Of a stretch of DNA of 16,773 nucleotides, positions 8,900 through 16,773 are shown one piece after another. Origin of the DNA: Pseudomonadota bacterium (GTDB lineage Bacteria; Pseudomonadota; Alphaproteobacteria; Azospirillales; Azospirillaceae); NCBI GenBank assembly GCA_023416455.1, contig JAEZHQ010000408.1:1-16773 (forward strand). The letters are read 5' to 3'. Position 1 is the first letter of the stretch; each line of letters begins with the position of its first letter. The notes under the pieces are model-generated. The model made no database searches. It had not been told where the DNA came from and worked only from the letters and a program-made list of their open reading frames with translations. A program made the translations under genes and the position numbers.

Positions 8900-10743
8900 C
8901 CGTGCTCGCCGCGCTGAACGGCTGTTACGACCGGCTGGCGGACCGCGGCGACGTGCCGCCGTTCGGCTATTCGGTCGAACGCATCGCCCATGTCATCGTC
9001 CTGTCCCCGGCCGGCGAGCCGCTGGAGGTCCTGACCTGGCAGACCATGTCCGGCAGGAAGCCGGAACCGCGCCCGACGGTGGTGCCGCAATCCTTCAAGC
9101 GGCCGGGCGTCACGCCGCGCTCCTTCTTCCTGTGGGACAACACGGAGTTCCTGCTCGGCCTCGGCCTCGACAAGGCCACGAAGCAGCGCATCGCCTTTCC
9201 GGCCAAACGGACGGCCTTCCAGACCCTGCACCGCAGGCTGCTGGCCGGGACCGAGGATGCCGGACTGCGGGCGCTGCTCGGCTTCCTCGACGCCTGGTCG
9301 GAGGAGGCGTTCGCGGCCTCGCCCTTCACCGATGCGATGCTCGACCAGAACATGGTGTTCATGCTGGACGGCGACCGCACCGAATCCGGGCAGCCGCGCT
9401 TCCTGCACGACCGCGCCGCGGCCCGCCGGATCTGGGAACGGCAGGTCGCCGACGGGGCCGGGGGCGAGAGCCTGTGCCTCGTGACCGGAGAGCGGCAGCC
9501 GGTGGCCCGCCTCCACCCCGCCATCAAGGGGGTGATGGGCGCCCAGACTTCCGGCGCCTCCATCGTCTCGTTCAACAACGACGCCTTCACCTCCTACGGC
9601 AAGGAGCAGGGGTTGAACGCCCCGGTTTCGGAGGCCGCCGCCTTCGGCTACGGCACGGCGCTGAACGCCCTGCTGGCGCGCGGGAGCGGCAACCGCTTGC
9701 AGGTCGGCGAGGCGACCGTCGCGTTCTGGGCCGACAGCTCGGGTGGCGAGGCAGCGGCGCAGGAGGCCGAAAAGCTGTTCCACGATTTGCTCGAACCGCC
9801 CCCGCTCACCGACGCGGAGGAGGCGCAGAAGCTCAAGGACAGCCTGCTTCCCATCTCCCAAGGGCGCCCGCTGCGCGAGATCCGGCCGGGGCTGGACGAG
9901 CGGACCCGCTTCTTCATCCTCGGCCTGTCCCCCAACAACGCCCGGCTGTCGGTGCGCTTCTGGCTGGAGGACGATTTCGGCGCGATCGCCAGGAACATCG
10001 GCCGGCATTGGCACGATCTGAGGATCGAGCCGCCGCCCTGGCGCACCCTGCCGTCGGCCTGGGCTCTGCTGCGCGAAACCGCCCTGATGGGCAAATCCGA
10101 CAATGTGGCCCCGCAGCTGGGCGGAGAGATGATGCGCGCCATCCTCACCGGCGGCCGCTACCCCCGCAGCCTGTTGTCGGCGGTCATCACCCGCATGCGT
10201 GCCGGCGATCCGGTCAACGGCGCCAAGGCGGCCATCTGCAAGGCCTGTCTCAACCGCGACCCCCGTCCGGGATCGAAGAAGGAGGAGCTTCCCGTGAGCC
10301 TGAACCGAGACGAGGCGAGCCCCGGCTACCGGCTGGGCCGCCTGTTCGCCGTGCTGGAGGGCGCCCAGCGGGCGGCGCTCGGCACGGTCAACGCCACCAT
10401 CCGCGACCGCTATTTCGGCGCGGCGTCGGCGACCCCGGCCAGCGTCTTCCCCATGCTGCTGCGCAACAGCACGCATCATCTGGCGGTGCTGCGCAAGGGC
10501 GACAAGGCCAAGCTCGGCGGCTGGTTCGAGGGGGAGATCGGCCAGATCCTGGGCGGACTCGACGCCGCCTTCCCGCGCTCCCTGCGCATCGAGGATCAGG
10601 GGCGTTTCGCCATCGGCTACTACCACCAGCGCTACGGCGGCAAGTCCGGGGCCGCATCCGACGCCCCCGTTCCCGACACGATCGTCTCCGACACGATCGT
10701 CTCCGACATGACCGCCCCCGACACGACCGACTCCGAGGATTGA
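8896..10743 (+). CDS. cas8c: Type I-C Cas8c (Csd1), Cascade large subunit
   Basis: Cas8c is the large Cascade subunit that reads the PAM and helps recruit Cas3. I start it at the ATG at 8896, not at an in-frame TTG 96 nt upstream inside cas5. This gives the family N-terminus MTVLAALNGCYDRLAD, a GAGGTG ribosome site 5 nt upstream, and a 4-nt ATGA overlap with cas5. The product is 615 residues. Family blocks around residues 193-260 include CLVTGE, HPAIKGVMGAQTSGA and SFNNDAFTSYGKEQG. NSTHHLAVLRKGDKAKLGGWF and GYYHQRYG lie near the C-terminus, the usual end of the family. After them comes a low-complexity tail of five five-residue units (see the repeat at 10660-10734). Confidence 0.95.
   Translation: MTVLAALNGCYDRLADRGDVPPFGYSVERIAHVIVLSPAGEPLEVLTWQTMSGRKPEPRPTVVPQSFKRPGVTPRSFFLWDNTEFLLGLGLDKATKQRIAFPAKRTAFQTLHRRLLAGTEDAGLRALLGFLDAWSEEAFAASPFTDAMLDQNMVFMLDGDRTESGQPRFLHDRAAARRIWERQVADGAGGESLCLVTGERQPVARLHPAIKGVMGAQTSGASIVSFNNDAFTSYGKEQGLNAPVSEAAAFGYGTALNALLARGSGNRLQVGEATVAFWADSSGGEAAAQEAEKLFHDLLEPPPLTDAEEAQKLKDSLLPISQGRPLREIRPGLDERTRFFILGLSPNNARLSVRFWLEDDFGAIARNIGRHWHDLRIEPPPWRTLPSAWALLRETALMGKSDNVAPQLGGEMMRAILTGGRYPRSLLSAVITRMRAGDPVNGAKAAICKACLNRDPRPGSKKEELPVSLNRDEASPGYRLGRLFAVLEGAQRAALGTVNATIRDRYFGAASATPASVFPMLLRNSTHHLAVLRKGDKAKLGGWFEGEIGQILGGLDAAFPRSLRIEDQGRFAIGYYHQRYGGKSGAASDAPVPDTIVSDTIVSDMTAPDTTDSED
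10660..10734 (+). repeat. 15-bp tandem repeat coding the Cas8c C-terminal tail
   Basis: Five 15-bp units lie end to end and in frame, each beginning with an Asp codon. Two central units (10675-10689 and 10690-10704) are identical and encode DTIVS. The flanking units diverge (DAPVP, DMTAP and DTTDS). The tail is acidic, Ser/Thr/Pro-rich and probably disordered, and it is followed only by Glu-Asp and the stop. It extends past the conserved end of Csd1 and looks like a recent slippage expansion. Confidence 0.85.
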
Positions 10744-10746
10744 GCC

Positions 10747-11733
10747 ATGCCCGCCATCGATGCGCCCGCCGCCGAAAGCCGTCCCATCCGGAACCGCTAC
10801 GAGTTCGTCTATCTGTTCGACGTCACCAACGGCAATCCCAACGGCGACCCCGACGCGGGCAACCTGCCGCGGCTGGATCCGGAAACCAACCAGGGCCTGG
10901 TGACCGACGTCTGCCTGAAGCGCAAGATCCGGAACTTCGCCGCCCTCAGCCGCGACGGCGATCCGCGCTACGGCATCTACGTCCAGGAAGGCGCGATCCT
11001 CAACGAGAAGCACCGCGCCGCCTACGTGGCCGGCCGTCCCGGCGACAAGGAGGTGGCCGCCGCCAAGAAGCTGTCGCCGAAGGGCGCGGAGGAGGAGAAG
11101 GCCGTCCGCCAGTTCATGTGCGACAATTTCTTCGACGTCCGCAGCTTCGGCGCGGTGATGAGCACAAGCATCAACTGCGGCCAGGTCCGGGGGCCGGTGC
11201 AGATGTCCTTCGCCCGCTCCGTCGAGCCGATCCTGCCGCTGGAGGTCTCCATCACGCGGATGGCCGCCACCTCCGAGAAGGAGCTGAAGGAGCGCAAGGA
11301 GGGCGAGGCGGCGGAGGACGAGCGCCGCGACAACCGCACCATGGGCCGCAAGCACATCGTGCCCTATGGCCTGTACCGCAGCCATGGCTACATCTCGGCC
11401 AGCCTGGCGGAAAAGACCGGCTTCGACGAGGCCGATCTCGACCTGCTGTGGACCGCGCTGGAGCGGATGTTCGACCATGACCGCTCGGCCGCCCGGGGCG
11501 AGATGGCGGGACGCAGGCTGTTCCTGTTCCGGCACGACAGCGTGCTGGGCAACGCCCCGGCGCACCGCCTGTTCGACCTCGTCACCGTGAAGCGCCGCTT
11601 CCAGGACGAGGATTACGAGATCGGTGGCCCCAACACCGACAACCTGCCGCCGGCCCGCCGCTTCGCCGACTACGCGGTGTCGGTGAACCCGGCCGGCCTG
11701 CCCGGCGGCGTCACGCTCATCGAGAAGTTCTGA
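10747..11733 (+). CDS. cas7c: Type I-C Cas7 (Csd2), Cascade backbone subunit
   Basis: Cas7 polymerises along the crRNA spacer to form the Cascade backbone. The 328-residue protein has the family N-terminus RYEFVYLFDVTNGNPNGDPD, then LVTDVCLKRKIRNF, an RRM-like core with FFDVRSFGAVMS and GQVRGPVQ, and the central block DNRTMGRKHIVPYGLYRSHGY (RTMGRKHIVPYG). The length fits type I-C Cas7. The ATG is 3 nt after the cas8c stop, with GAGGAT overlapping the end of cas8c as ribosome site, so the two genes are translationally coupled. cas4 follows after 31 nt. Confidence 0.96.
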   Translation: MPAIDAPAAESRPIRNRYEFVYLFDVTNGNPNGDPDAGNLPRLDPETNQGLVTDVCLKRKIRNFAALSRDGDPRYGIYVQEGAILNEKHRAAYVAGRPGDKEVAAAKKLSPKGAEEEKAVRQFMCDNFFDVRSFGAVMSTSINCGQVRGPVQMSFARSVEPILPLEVSITRMAATSEKELKERKEGEAAEDERRDNRTMGRKHIVPYGLYRSHGYISASLAEKTGFDEADLDLLWTALERMFDHDRSAARGEMAGRRLFLFRHDSVLGNAPAHRLFDLVTVKRRFQDEDYEIGGPNTDNLPPARRFADYAVSVNPAGLPGGVTLIEKF

Positions 11734-11764
11734 CCGGGGCGCTCCAACAGGAAAGGCCGGCCGC

Positions 11765-12454
11765 ATGGACGAGGATGATCTTCTCCCGCTGTCGGCCCTT
11801 CAGCACCACCTGTTCTGCCCGCGCCAGTGCGCCCTGATCCATGTCGAGCGGCAGTGGCAGGAGAACCGCTTCACCGCGGAGGGCCGGCTGCTGCACGAGG
11901 GCGTGGACGCCGGCGGGCGGGAAAGGCGCGGCGCGGTCCGCACCGTCCGGTCGATGCCGCTGCGGTCGTTCCGCCTCGGCCTCGCCGGGGTGGCCGATGT
12001 GGTCGAGTTGCATGGGCCGGAGCGCCGCCCGTTTCCGGTGGAGCACAAGCGTGGCCGGCCCAAGGCCCATCGCGCCGACGAGGTTCAGCTCTGCGCCCAG
12101 GCCATGTGCCTGGAGGAGATGTTCCGCACCGACATCGCGGAAGGCGCGCTGTACTACGGCGAAAGCCGGCGGCGCCTTCCCGTGATCCTCGACGGTGCGT
12201 TGCGCGATCTGACCGGGCGGACGGCCGCGGCGGTGAGGGATATGATCGCTCAGGGGCGGACGCCGCCGCCGGTCTACGACGCCCGAAAATGCCAGGGCTG
12301 CTCGATGCTCGACCTTTGCCGCCCCCAGCGCCTGAGCCGTCCGCCGGCGGTGGCCCTCTGGCTGGCCCGCCAACTGGACGAGCCGGCGGATGATGACGAG
12401 CCGGACGAAGGACAGGCGCCGCAGGATCGGAGACGGAAGCGAGGAGGGGGCTGA
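11765..12454 (+). CDS. cas4: Cas4 PD-(D/E)XK exonuclease with Fe-S cluster
   Basis: Cas4 trims prespacers and fixes PAM-correct orientation during acquisition, together with Cas1-Cas2. The 229-residue protein is a RecB-family nuclease: H44 in GRLLHEG, D78 in GVADVV and the E93-H94-K95 E-x-K motif are the expected active-site residues. Cysteines C18 or C22 (FCPRQCA) near the N-terminus and C176, C179 and C185 (KCQGCSMLDLC) near the C-terminus are the expected 4Fe-4S ligands. The ATG follows AGGAAAGG by 8 nt. The C-terminal 30 residues are charged and not conserved. cas1 starts 4 nt after the stop. Confidence 0.95.
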   Translation: MDEDDLLPLSALQHHLFCPRQCALIHVERQWQENRFTAEGRLLHEGVDAGGRERRGAVRTVRSMPLRSFRLGLAGVADVVELHGPERRPFPVEHKRGRPKAHRADEVQLCAQAMCLEEMFRTDIAEGALYYGESRRRLPVILDGALRDLTGRTAAAVRDMIAQGRTPPPVYDARKCQGCSMLDLCRPQRLSRPPAVALWLARQLDEPADDDEPDEGQAPQDRRRKRGGG

Positions 12455-12458
12455 TTCC

Positions 12459-13499
12459 ATGCGGCGGCATCTGAACACCTTGTTCGTCACCACGGACGGT
12501 GCGTGGTTGCGCAAGGACGGCGCCAACATCGTGGTGGAGGTGGAACGCTCCGAGATCGGGCGGGTCCCCGTCCACATGATGGGCGGGATCGTCTGTTTCG
12601 GCCGGGTGGGCATGTCGCCGCCGCTGATGGGGCATTGCGCGGAGTCGGGGGTGGCCGTCTCCTTCCTCAGCGAGCACGGCAGTTTCATGGCGCGGGTGGA
12701 AGGGCCGGCCAGCGGCAATGTGCTTTTGCGGCGGCGCCAGTACCGGGCCGCCGACGATCCTGCCGCCGGGCTCGTCATCGCCCGTTCCATCGTCGCGGCG
12801 AAGGCGGCGAATCAGCGCGCCGTTCTGCGGCGGGCGCTGCGGGACCATGGCGCGGGGTTGGGGGAGGCCGGGCACGCACGGCTGGACGACGCCCAGCGCC
12901 GCTTGGGCGACGTGGCCCGCCGCGTGGCGGAAGCGCCGGACATCGATGCGGCGCGTGGCCACGAGGGCGATGCGGCGAACGCCTATTTCGGTGTGTTCGA
13001 TCACCTGATCCGCCGCGATGACGGCGTCTTCCGGTTCGGCGGGCGCAGCCGGCGGCCACCGCTGAACCCCTGCAACGCGCTGCTGTCGTTCCTTTACGCC
13101 ATGGTCGGCCATGATTGCCGGTCCGCCCTGGAAAGCGTGGGTTTGGACCCGCAGGTGGGGTTTCTGCATCGGGACCGCCCCGGCCGCGCCAGCCTCGCCC
13201 TCGACCTGATGGAGGAGTTCCGGCCCGTGCTCGCCGACCGGGTGGCCCTTACGCTGATCAACCGCCAGCAATTGGGCGAGAAGGAGTTCACCCACATGGA
13301 CGGAGGGGCGGTGCTGTTGCAGGACGATTCCCGCAAGGCGGTCCTGACCGCCTACCAGGACCGCAAGAAGGATGAAATCACCCATCCGTTCCTGAACGAG
13401 AAGGTCACCCTCGGTCTGGTTCCCCACATCCAGGCGCAGCTTCTTGCCCGGCACCTGCGCGGTGACCTGGATGGCTACCCGCCTTTCCTATGGAAATGA
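12459..13499 (+). CDS. cas1: Cas1 integrase, type I-C
   Basis: Cas1 is the metal-dependent integrase that inserts new spacers at the leader end of the array. I chose the ATG at 12459, which gives the typical start MRRHLNTLFVTTDGAWLRKDG and 346 residues; an upstream in-frame ATG at 12390 lies inside cas4. The expected catalytic residues are present: E169 (HEGDAANAYFG), H237 (GFLHRDRPG) and E252 (DLMEEFRP). GAGGAGGGGG lies about 10 nt upstream as ribosome site. It is 4 nt after cas4 and 6 nt before cas2, the usual adaptation block order for I-C. Confidence 0.96.
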   Translation: MRRHLNTLFVTTDGAWLRKDGANIVVEVERSEIGRVPVHMMGGIVCFGRVGMSPPLMGHCAESGVAVSFLSEHGSFMARVEGPASGNVLLRRRQYRAADDPAAGLVIARSIVAAKAANQRAVLRRALRDHGAGLGEAGHARLDDAQRRLGDVARRVAEAPDIDAARGHEGDAANAYFGVFDHLIRRDDGVFRFGGRSRRPPLNPCNALLSFLYAMVGHDCRSALESVGLDPQVGFLHRDRPGRASLALDLMEEFRPVLADRVALTLINRQQLGEKEFTHMDGGAVLLQDDSRKAVLTAYQDRKKDEITHPFLNEKVTLGLVPHIQAQLLARHLRGDLDGYPPFLWK

Positions 13500-13505
13500 C
13501 GCTCC

Positions 13506-13796
13506 ATGCTGATGCTCATCACCTACGACGTGAACACGCAGGACGCATCGGGGCGCCGCCGGCTGCGGCGGGTCGCCCGGGCCTGTCAGGATTTCGGTCA
13601 AAGGGTCCAGTTCTCGGTTTTCGAATGCGAGGTCGATCCTGCACAATGGACCGCCCTCCGTGCCCGTTTGATCGGCGAAATCAACCAGGACACCGACAGC
13701 CTCCGCTTCTATCACCTCGGCGCCAACGCCGCCCGTCGGATTGAGCATGTCGGTGCCAAACCAGCACTGGATCTCGGCGGCGCCCTGATCTTCTGA
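13506..13796 (+). CDS. cas2: Cas2, adaptation complex subunit
   Basis: Cas2 dimerises and bridges two Cas1 dimers in the spacer integration complex. The 96-residue protein has the ferredoxin-like start MLMLITYDVNT with the conserved D8, then RRRLRRVARACQDFGQRVQFSVFEC, the typical beta-strand block, and the C-terminal FYHLGANAARRIEHVG. It starts 6 nt after cas1 without a strong ribosome site of its own, so translational coupling is likely. An ATG two codons in (13512) is an alternative start. The array begins 170 nt downstream. Confidence 0.96.
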   Translation: MLMLITYDVNTQDASGRRRLRRVARACQDFGQRVQFSVFECEVDPAQWTALRARLIGEINQDTDSLRFYHLGANAARRIEHVGAKPALDLGGALIF

Positions 13797-13966
13797 TCGG
13801 TGCGAACCCGAAGTGGACATGAAAACCCCGGGGGGTTCGCACTCCATTCCTATCAATGGCTTAGGCGTCCTGACATCGAAAATGGCAGTTGGCTTTTGCG
13901 GAGAAGGCAGAGGTTCGCGCTCGTGCGGAGATTGTGGGTTCTTTGACAAGTGGATAAAGATCGGGA
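13797..13966 (+). promoter_or_regulatory. CRISPR leader
   Basis: This 170-nt non-coding stretch between cas2 and the first perfect repeat is less GC-rich than its surroundings. It should hold the promoter for pre-crRNA and the integration anchor. TTGACA occurs at 13943-13948 and GATAAA at 13953-13958, but they are too close together to be one promoter. TTGTGG (13932-13937) with GATAAA gives a weak pair with 15-nt spacing. The repeat decay at the far end of the array supports this side as the leader. Confidence 0.7.
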
Positions 13967-15002
13967 GTCGCCCCCCGTGCGGGGGCGTGGATTGAAACAG
14001 CGCGAGTTAGAACAGGCGGTGACGCGCGTCGGGTCGCCCCCCGTGCGGGGGCGTGGATTGAAACGCGCTTGACCATCACCGGCTTGAGCGCCTGCATGCG
14101 TCGCCCCCCGTGCGGGGGCGTGGATTGAAACTTTCTTATTTGCGTCGCCGCTGCGTCGCTCCTGCGGTCGCCCCCCGTGCGGGGGCGTGGATTGAAACAC
14201 CGCCTCCTCCGGCGCCCCTTCGACGCCGTTGACGTCGCCCCCCGTGCGGGGGCGTGGATTGAAACGGCGGCCGAGCTGGAGGTGCTGGCGGCGGCGTCGA
14301 AGGTCGCCCCCCGTGCGGGGGCGTGGATTGAAACCGCGACAGGAAGGCACCAGGCGCTCACGCGGATGCGTCGCCCCCCGTGCGGGGGCGTGGATTGAAA
14401 CAACGCGGACATGCGGGCCTGGGCGGCGCAGGGCCGTCGCCCCCCGTGCGGGGGCGTGGATTGAAACGCCCGCCAGCTCGTGCGCTTGGACGTAGAGACC
14501 GGGTCGCCCCCCGTGCGGGGGCGTGGATTGAAACGAACTGGAGACCCTGACCCGCACCTACCGTGACGGGTCGCCCCCCGTGCGGGGGCGTGGATTGAAA
14601 CTTACGGGAGGCGACACTCTAATATTGGCGTGCAAGCGTCGCCCCCCGGGCGGGGGCGTGGATTGAAACGTGGAGGGCTGCGCGGGGGGCTGCGCCACGG
14701 CCAGGTCGCCCCCCGTGCGGGGCGTGGATTGAAACTCGATAAAGCGGGCCGCCTCATCGACGGTCGCGCGGTCGCCCCCCGTGCGGGGGCGTGGATTGAA
14801 ACCAGCGGACGACGCGAACCGACTCTGACCTGGAGGCGTCGCCCCCCGTGCGGGGGCGTGGATTGAAACGCCGCAATCGCGGCAGGCATCGCGGCCGGGC
14901 GCGGGTCGCCCCCCGTGCGGGGGCGTGGATTGAAACTCCGCAAGAATAACGTCGTTAATCGGCACGATCCCGTCGCCCTCCGTGCGGGGCGTGGATTGAA
15001 GC
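13967..15002 (+). CRISPR. Type I-C CRISPR array, 16 repeats and 15 spacers
   Basis: The 32-nt repeat starts GTCGCCCCCC, continues GTGC, then GGGGGC, and ends GTGGATTGAAAC. The C and G runs form the Cas5 hairpin, and the last bases give the crRNA 5' handle. I count repeats starting at 13967, 14033, 14100, 14167, 14234, 14303, 14370, 14436, 14503, 14570, 14638, 14705, 14771, 14838, 14905 and 14972. Spacers are 34-37 nt, mostly 35. Thirteen repeats are identical. Repeat 11 has T12G, repeat 12 lacks one G of the G run, and repeat 16 has a C-to-T change, one G missing and GAAGC at its end. Decay at the distal end fits leader-side growth next to cas2. No two spacers look alike. Confidence 0.98.
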
Positions 15003-15133
15003 AGCGTCGGCAAGGACAGCGGTGTCCTGTCCCTCCGCCGCAGCGCCTCTCGATCGAGTTCGCGACTCCTTCGGTGGGGCTCCGTTCTTCCGAATTCACG
15101 CATGGTCCGTCGGAGAGATGGCCAAGGTCGATC

Positions 15134-15787
15134 TCAGGACAGCGACCCTGCCGGTACGGGTCCGGCGTCCGGCATCAGCGGGGTGACGCGCCACGCGCCG
15201 CCTTCCCGCTCGAAGAGGAGCGGTGCGGCGTTGGCGATGTGCTCCGGGCGGGTGGCGATTCCCAGGGCGGCGAGAAGGACGTGCAGGACGCCGCCGTGGG
15301 AGACGAGCAGCGTCCGCTCCGGGTGCGCCAGCGCGGCGGCGGCGCCGTCGCACACGCGGTCGATGAACCCGCCCAGCGTCTCGCCGTTCGGCGGGTCCGC
15401 CGCCCAGTCGAGGTCGAGCGACGAGCGGCCGACGTGGTCGCCGAACCAGCGCTCCCGCAGCCGTGGCTCGGACGCCACCGGCAGGTCCAGGGACCCGGCG
15501 ACGATCCCCGCGGTGGTCCAGGCGCGTGCCATGTCGCTGGCAAGGATCCGCTGGATCCGCTGGATCGGCTGGCCGGCCAGGATCCGCGCGGCTTGCTCCG
15601 CCTGCGCGCGGCCGGTTTCGTTGAGCGGGATGTCGGCGGGCTGGACGCGGCGGGTGCGGTTGCCCTCGGTCTCGCCGTGGCGCAGGAAGTAGAAGGCGGC
15701 GGTGTCGAGGCGGAGCGCCTTGCGCCCGGCCAGGGCCTTCAGGACGTCGAGGCCCCGGTGGGAATAGGCGGGGGATGCGGGGTGCAT
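15134..15787 (-). CDS. Histidine phosphatase superfamily protein (phosphoglycerate mutase/CobC-like)
   Basis: This 217-residue cytoplasmic enzyme belongs to the branch 1 histidine phosphatases, which go through a phosphohistidine intermediate. The catalytic motif FLRHGETEGN places the nucleophile at H37. The second conserved histidine is H164 in VSHGGVLHVLL, and the ASDMARAWTTAG block carries the expected Arg of the phosphate pocket. The substrate cannot be told: CobC, GpmB-like and broad-specificity phosphatases share these motifs. I start at the ATG at 15787 rather than at a GTG 48 nt upstream; neither has a strong ribosome site. It lies 131 nt from the end of the array and faces it, with no sign of a CRISPR role. 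Confidence 0.88.
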   Translation of the reverse strand: MHPASPAYSHRGLDVLKALAGRKALRLDTAAFYFLRHGETEGNRTRRVQPADIPLNETGRAQAEQAARILAGQPIQRIQRILASDMARAWTTAGIVAGSLDLPVASEPRLRERWFGDHVGRSSLDLDWAADPPNGETLGGFIDRVCDGAAAALAHPERTLLVSHGGVLHVLLAALGIATRPEHIANAAPLLFEREGGAWRVTPLMPDAGPVPAGSLS

Positions 15788-16145
15788 GCGCGGTCTCGGC
15801 TGGTGGAAGGGCCGGGTGGCGTGGAATCCTGCCACAGCCGGCCGGGTGGGTCATGCAGCGTAATTCATGGAACCGCAGGTCGCCACGAAGGCCATGCCCG
15901 GCCGAATCCGGCGGAAGCACCGGCTGATCCGCGGCAAGCCAAGCATCGGCCCGCACCGCGGCCGACCCGCCCGCCTCCGCGGCCGCGTGGGCGGCCTGTT
16001 CGGGCGGGGGTGGGGCGGCGGCGCGCCCCCCGGCGGCAATGCACCGACGTGGGCTGGACACCCGGGCTGGACACCCGCTGGACACCCGCTGGACACCTGG
16101 GCCGGACGCCCGGGTGTCGGTCTGACGGCCGCCATGGCGGTCCGG
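15788..16145. other. Intergenic region with tandem repeats, no recognised gene
   Basis: This 358-nt stretch lies between the phosphatase start and the ATPase end. Open frames exist on both strands, but they are arginine/proline or glycine-rich, match no family I know, and look like GC-driven shadows. The region holds a five-unit tandem repeat (16051-16111) and a hairpin at the ATPase stop. The phosphatase promoter must lie here, but no clear -35/-10 pair is visible on the minus strand. Confidence 0.5.
16051..16111. repeat. Five tandem 11-13-bp repeats
   Basis: Units are GGGCTGGACACCC (16051-16063 and 16064-16076, identical), GCTGGACACCC (16077-16087), GCTGGACACCT (16088-16098) and the diverged GGGCCGGACGCCC (16099-16111). 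The common core is CTGGACACC. They lie 35-95 nt past the end of the ATPase gene and far upstream of the phosphatase. They may be simple slippage products or a cluster of binding sites. Confidence 0.85.

Positions 16146-16150
<5 letters not shown>
16121..16150 (-). terminator. Hairpin overlapping the ATPase stop codon
   Basis: TCTGAC (16121-16126) pairs with GTCAGA (16145-16150). Inside it, CCGC (16129-16132) pairs with GCGG (16137-16140) around CATG. The outer arm includes the ATPase stop codon (16146-16148). There is no T run, so this is a possible terminator or mRNA-end structure only. Confidence 0.35.

Positions 16151-16773
<623 letters not shown>

Noticed and set aside
8638..11766. A 1042-codon open frame antisense to cas5, cas8c and cas7
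   Set aside because: High GC keeps antisense frames open. It lies opposite genes with clear family motifs and itself shows only low-complexity, Arg/Gly/His-rich sequence.
13943..13958. TTGACA and GATAAA in the leader as one promoter
   Set aside because: Only 4 nt separate the two hexamers, far below the usual 16-18, so they cannot be a -35/-10 pair.
13853..15103. Long minus-strand open frames across the array with repeated motifs such as SIHAPARGAT and FNPRPRTGGD
   Set aside because: These are translations of the CRISPR repeats in different frames. Such repeat-derived proteins are a known annotation artefact.
15851..16135. Pro/Arg-rich and Ala-rich frames in the gap before the metal ATPase, considered as a broken gene
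   Set aside because: No recognisable domain in any frame and no sign of a start. The composition fits non-coding GC-rich DNA and a tandem repeat.

Overview
The window is about 70% GC by eye, densely coded and rich in two-component genes. It looks like a GC-rich alphaproteobacterium. An Azospirillum-like (Rhodospirillales) member is my best guess from gene style and codon use, but no phylogenetic marker is present to prove it.

Layout. Positions 1-5125 hold a signalling cluster on the + strand: a membrane hybrid histidine kinase with HAMP, HisKA, HATPase, receiver and HPt parts whose N-terminus lies outside the window, a single-domain CheY-like receiver, and a GAF-containing hybrid kinase of the 'HDLRQP' type. 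Positions 5283-15002 hold a complete type I-C CRISPR-Cas locus in the order cas3, (602-nt gap), cas5, cas8c, cas7, cas4, cas1, cas2, leader, array. The array has 16 repeats of 32 nt and 15 spacers of 34-37 nt. Positions 15134-16773 hold two minus-strand genes: a histidine phosphatase and the C-terminal part of a Zn/Cd/Pb-type P1B ATPase that runs off the right edge.

How the genes work together. Cas1, Cas2 and Cas4 acquire spacers. Cas5 is the expected pre-crRNA processing enzyme because there is no cas6. Cas5, Cas8c and Cas7 form Cascade, and Cas3 is the recruited nuclease-helicase. From cas5 to cas2 the genes overlap or lie 3-31 nt apart and should form one operon. Its best promoter lies inside the cas3-cas5 gap, at 7903-7931.

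The most unusual part is the cas3-cas5 gap (7590-8191). On the minus strand it carries a degenerate CRISPR repeat (7669-7696) with the exact last 13 nt of the array repeat. Upstream of it is a larger hairpin that ends in a repeat-like TGAAAC. About 40 nt downstream is a third hairpin. On the plus strand the gap holds further hairpins, a strong promoter with an adjacent dyad, and an 11-codon mini-ORF behind a near-perfect Shine-Dalgarno. The layout resembles the RNA-based guardians and regulators of cas loci (CreA/CreT toxin-antitoxin RNAs, CreR regulators). The repeat match is seen directly; the function is inference.
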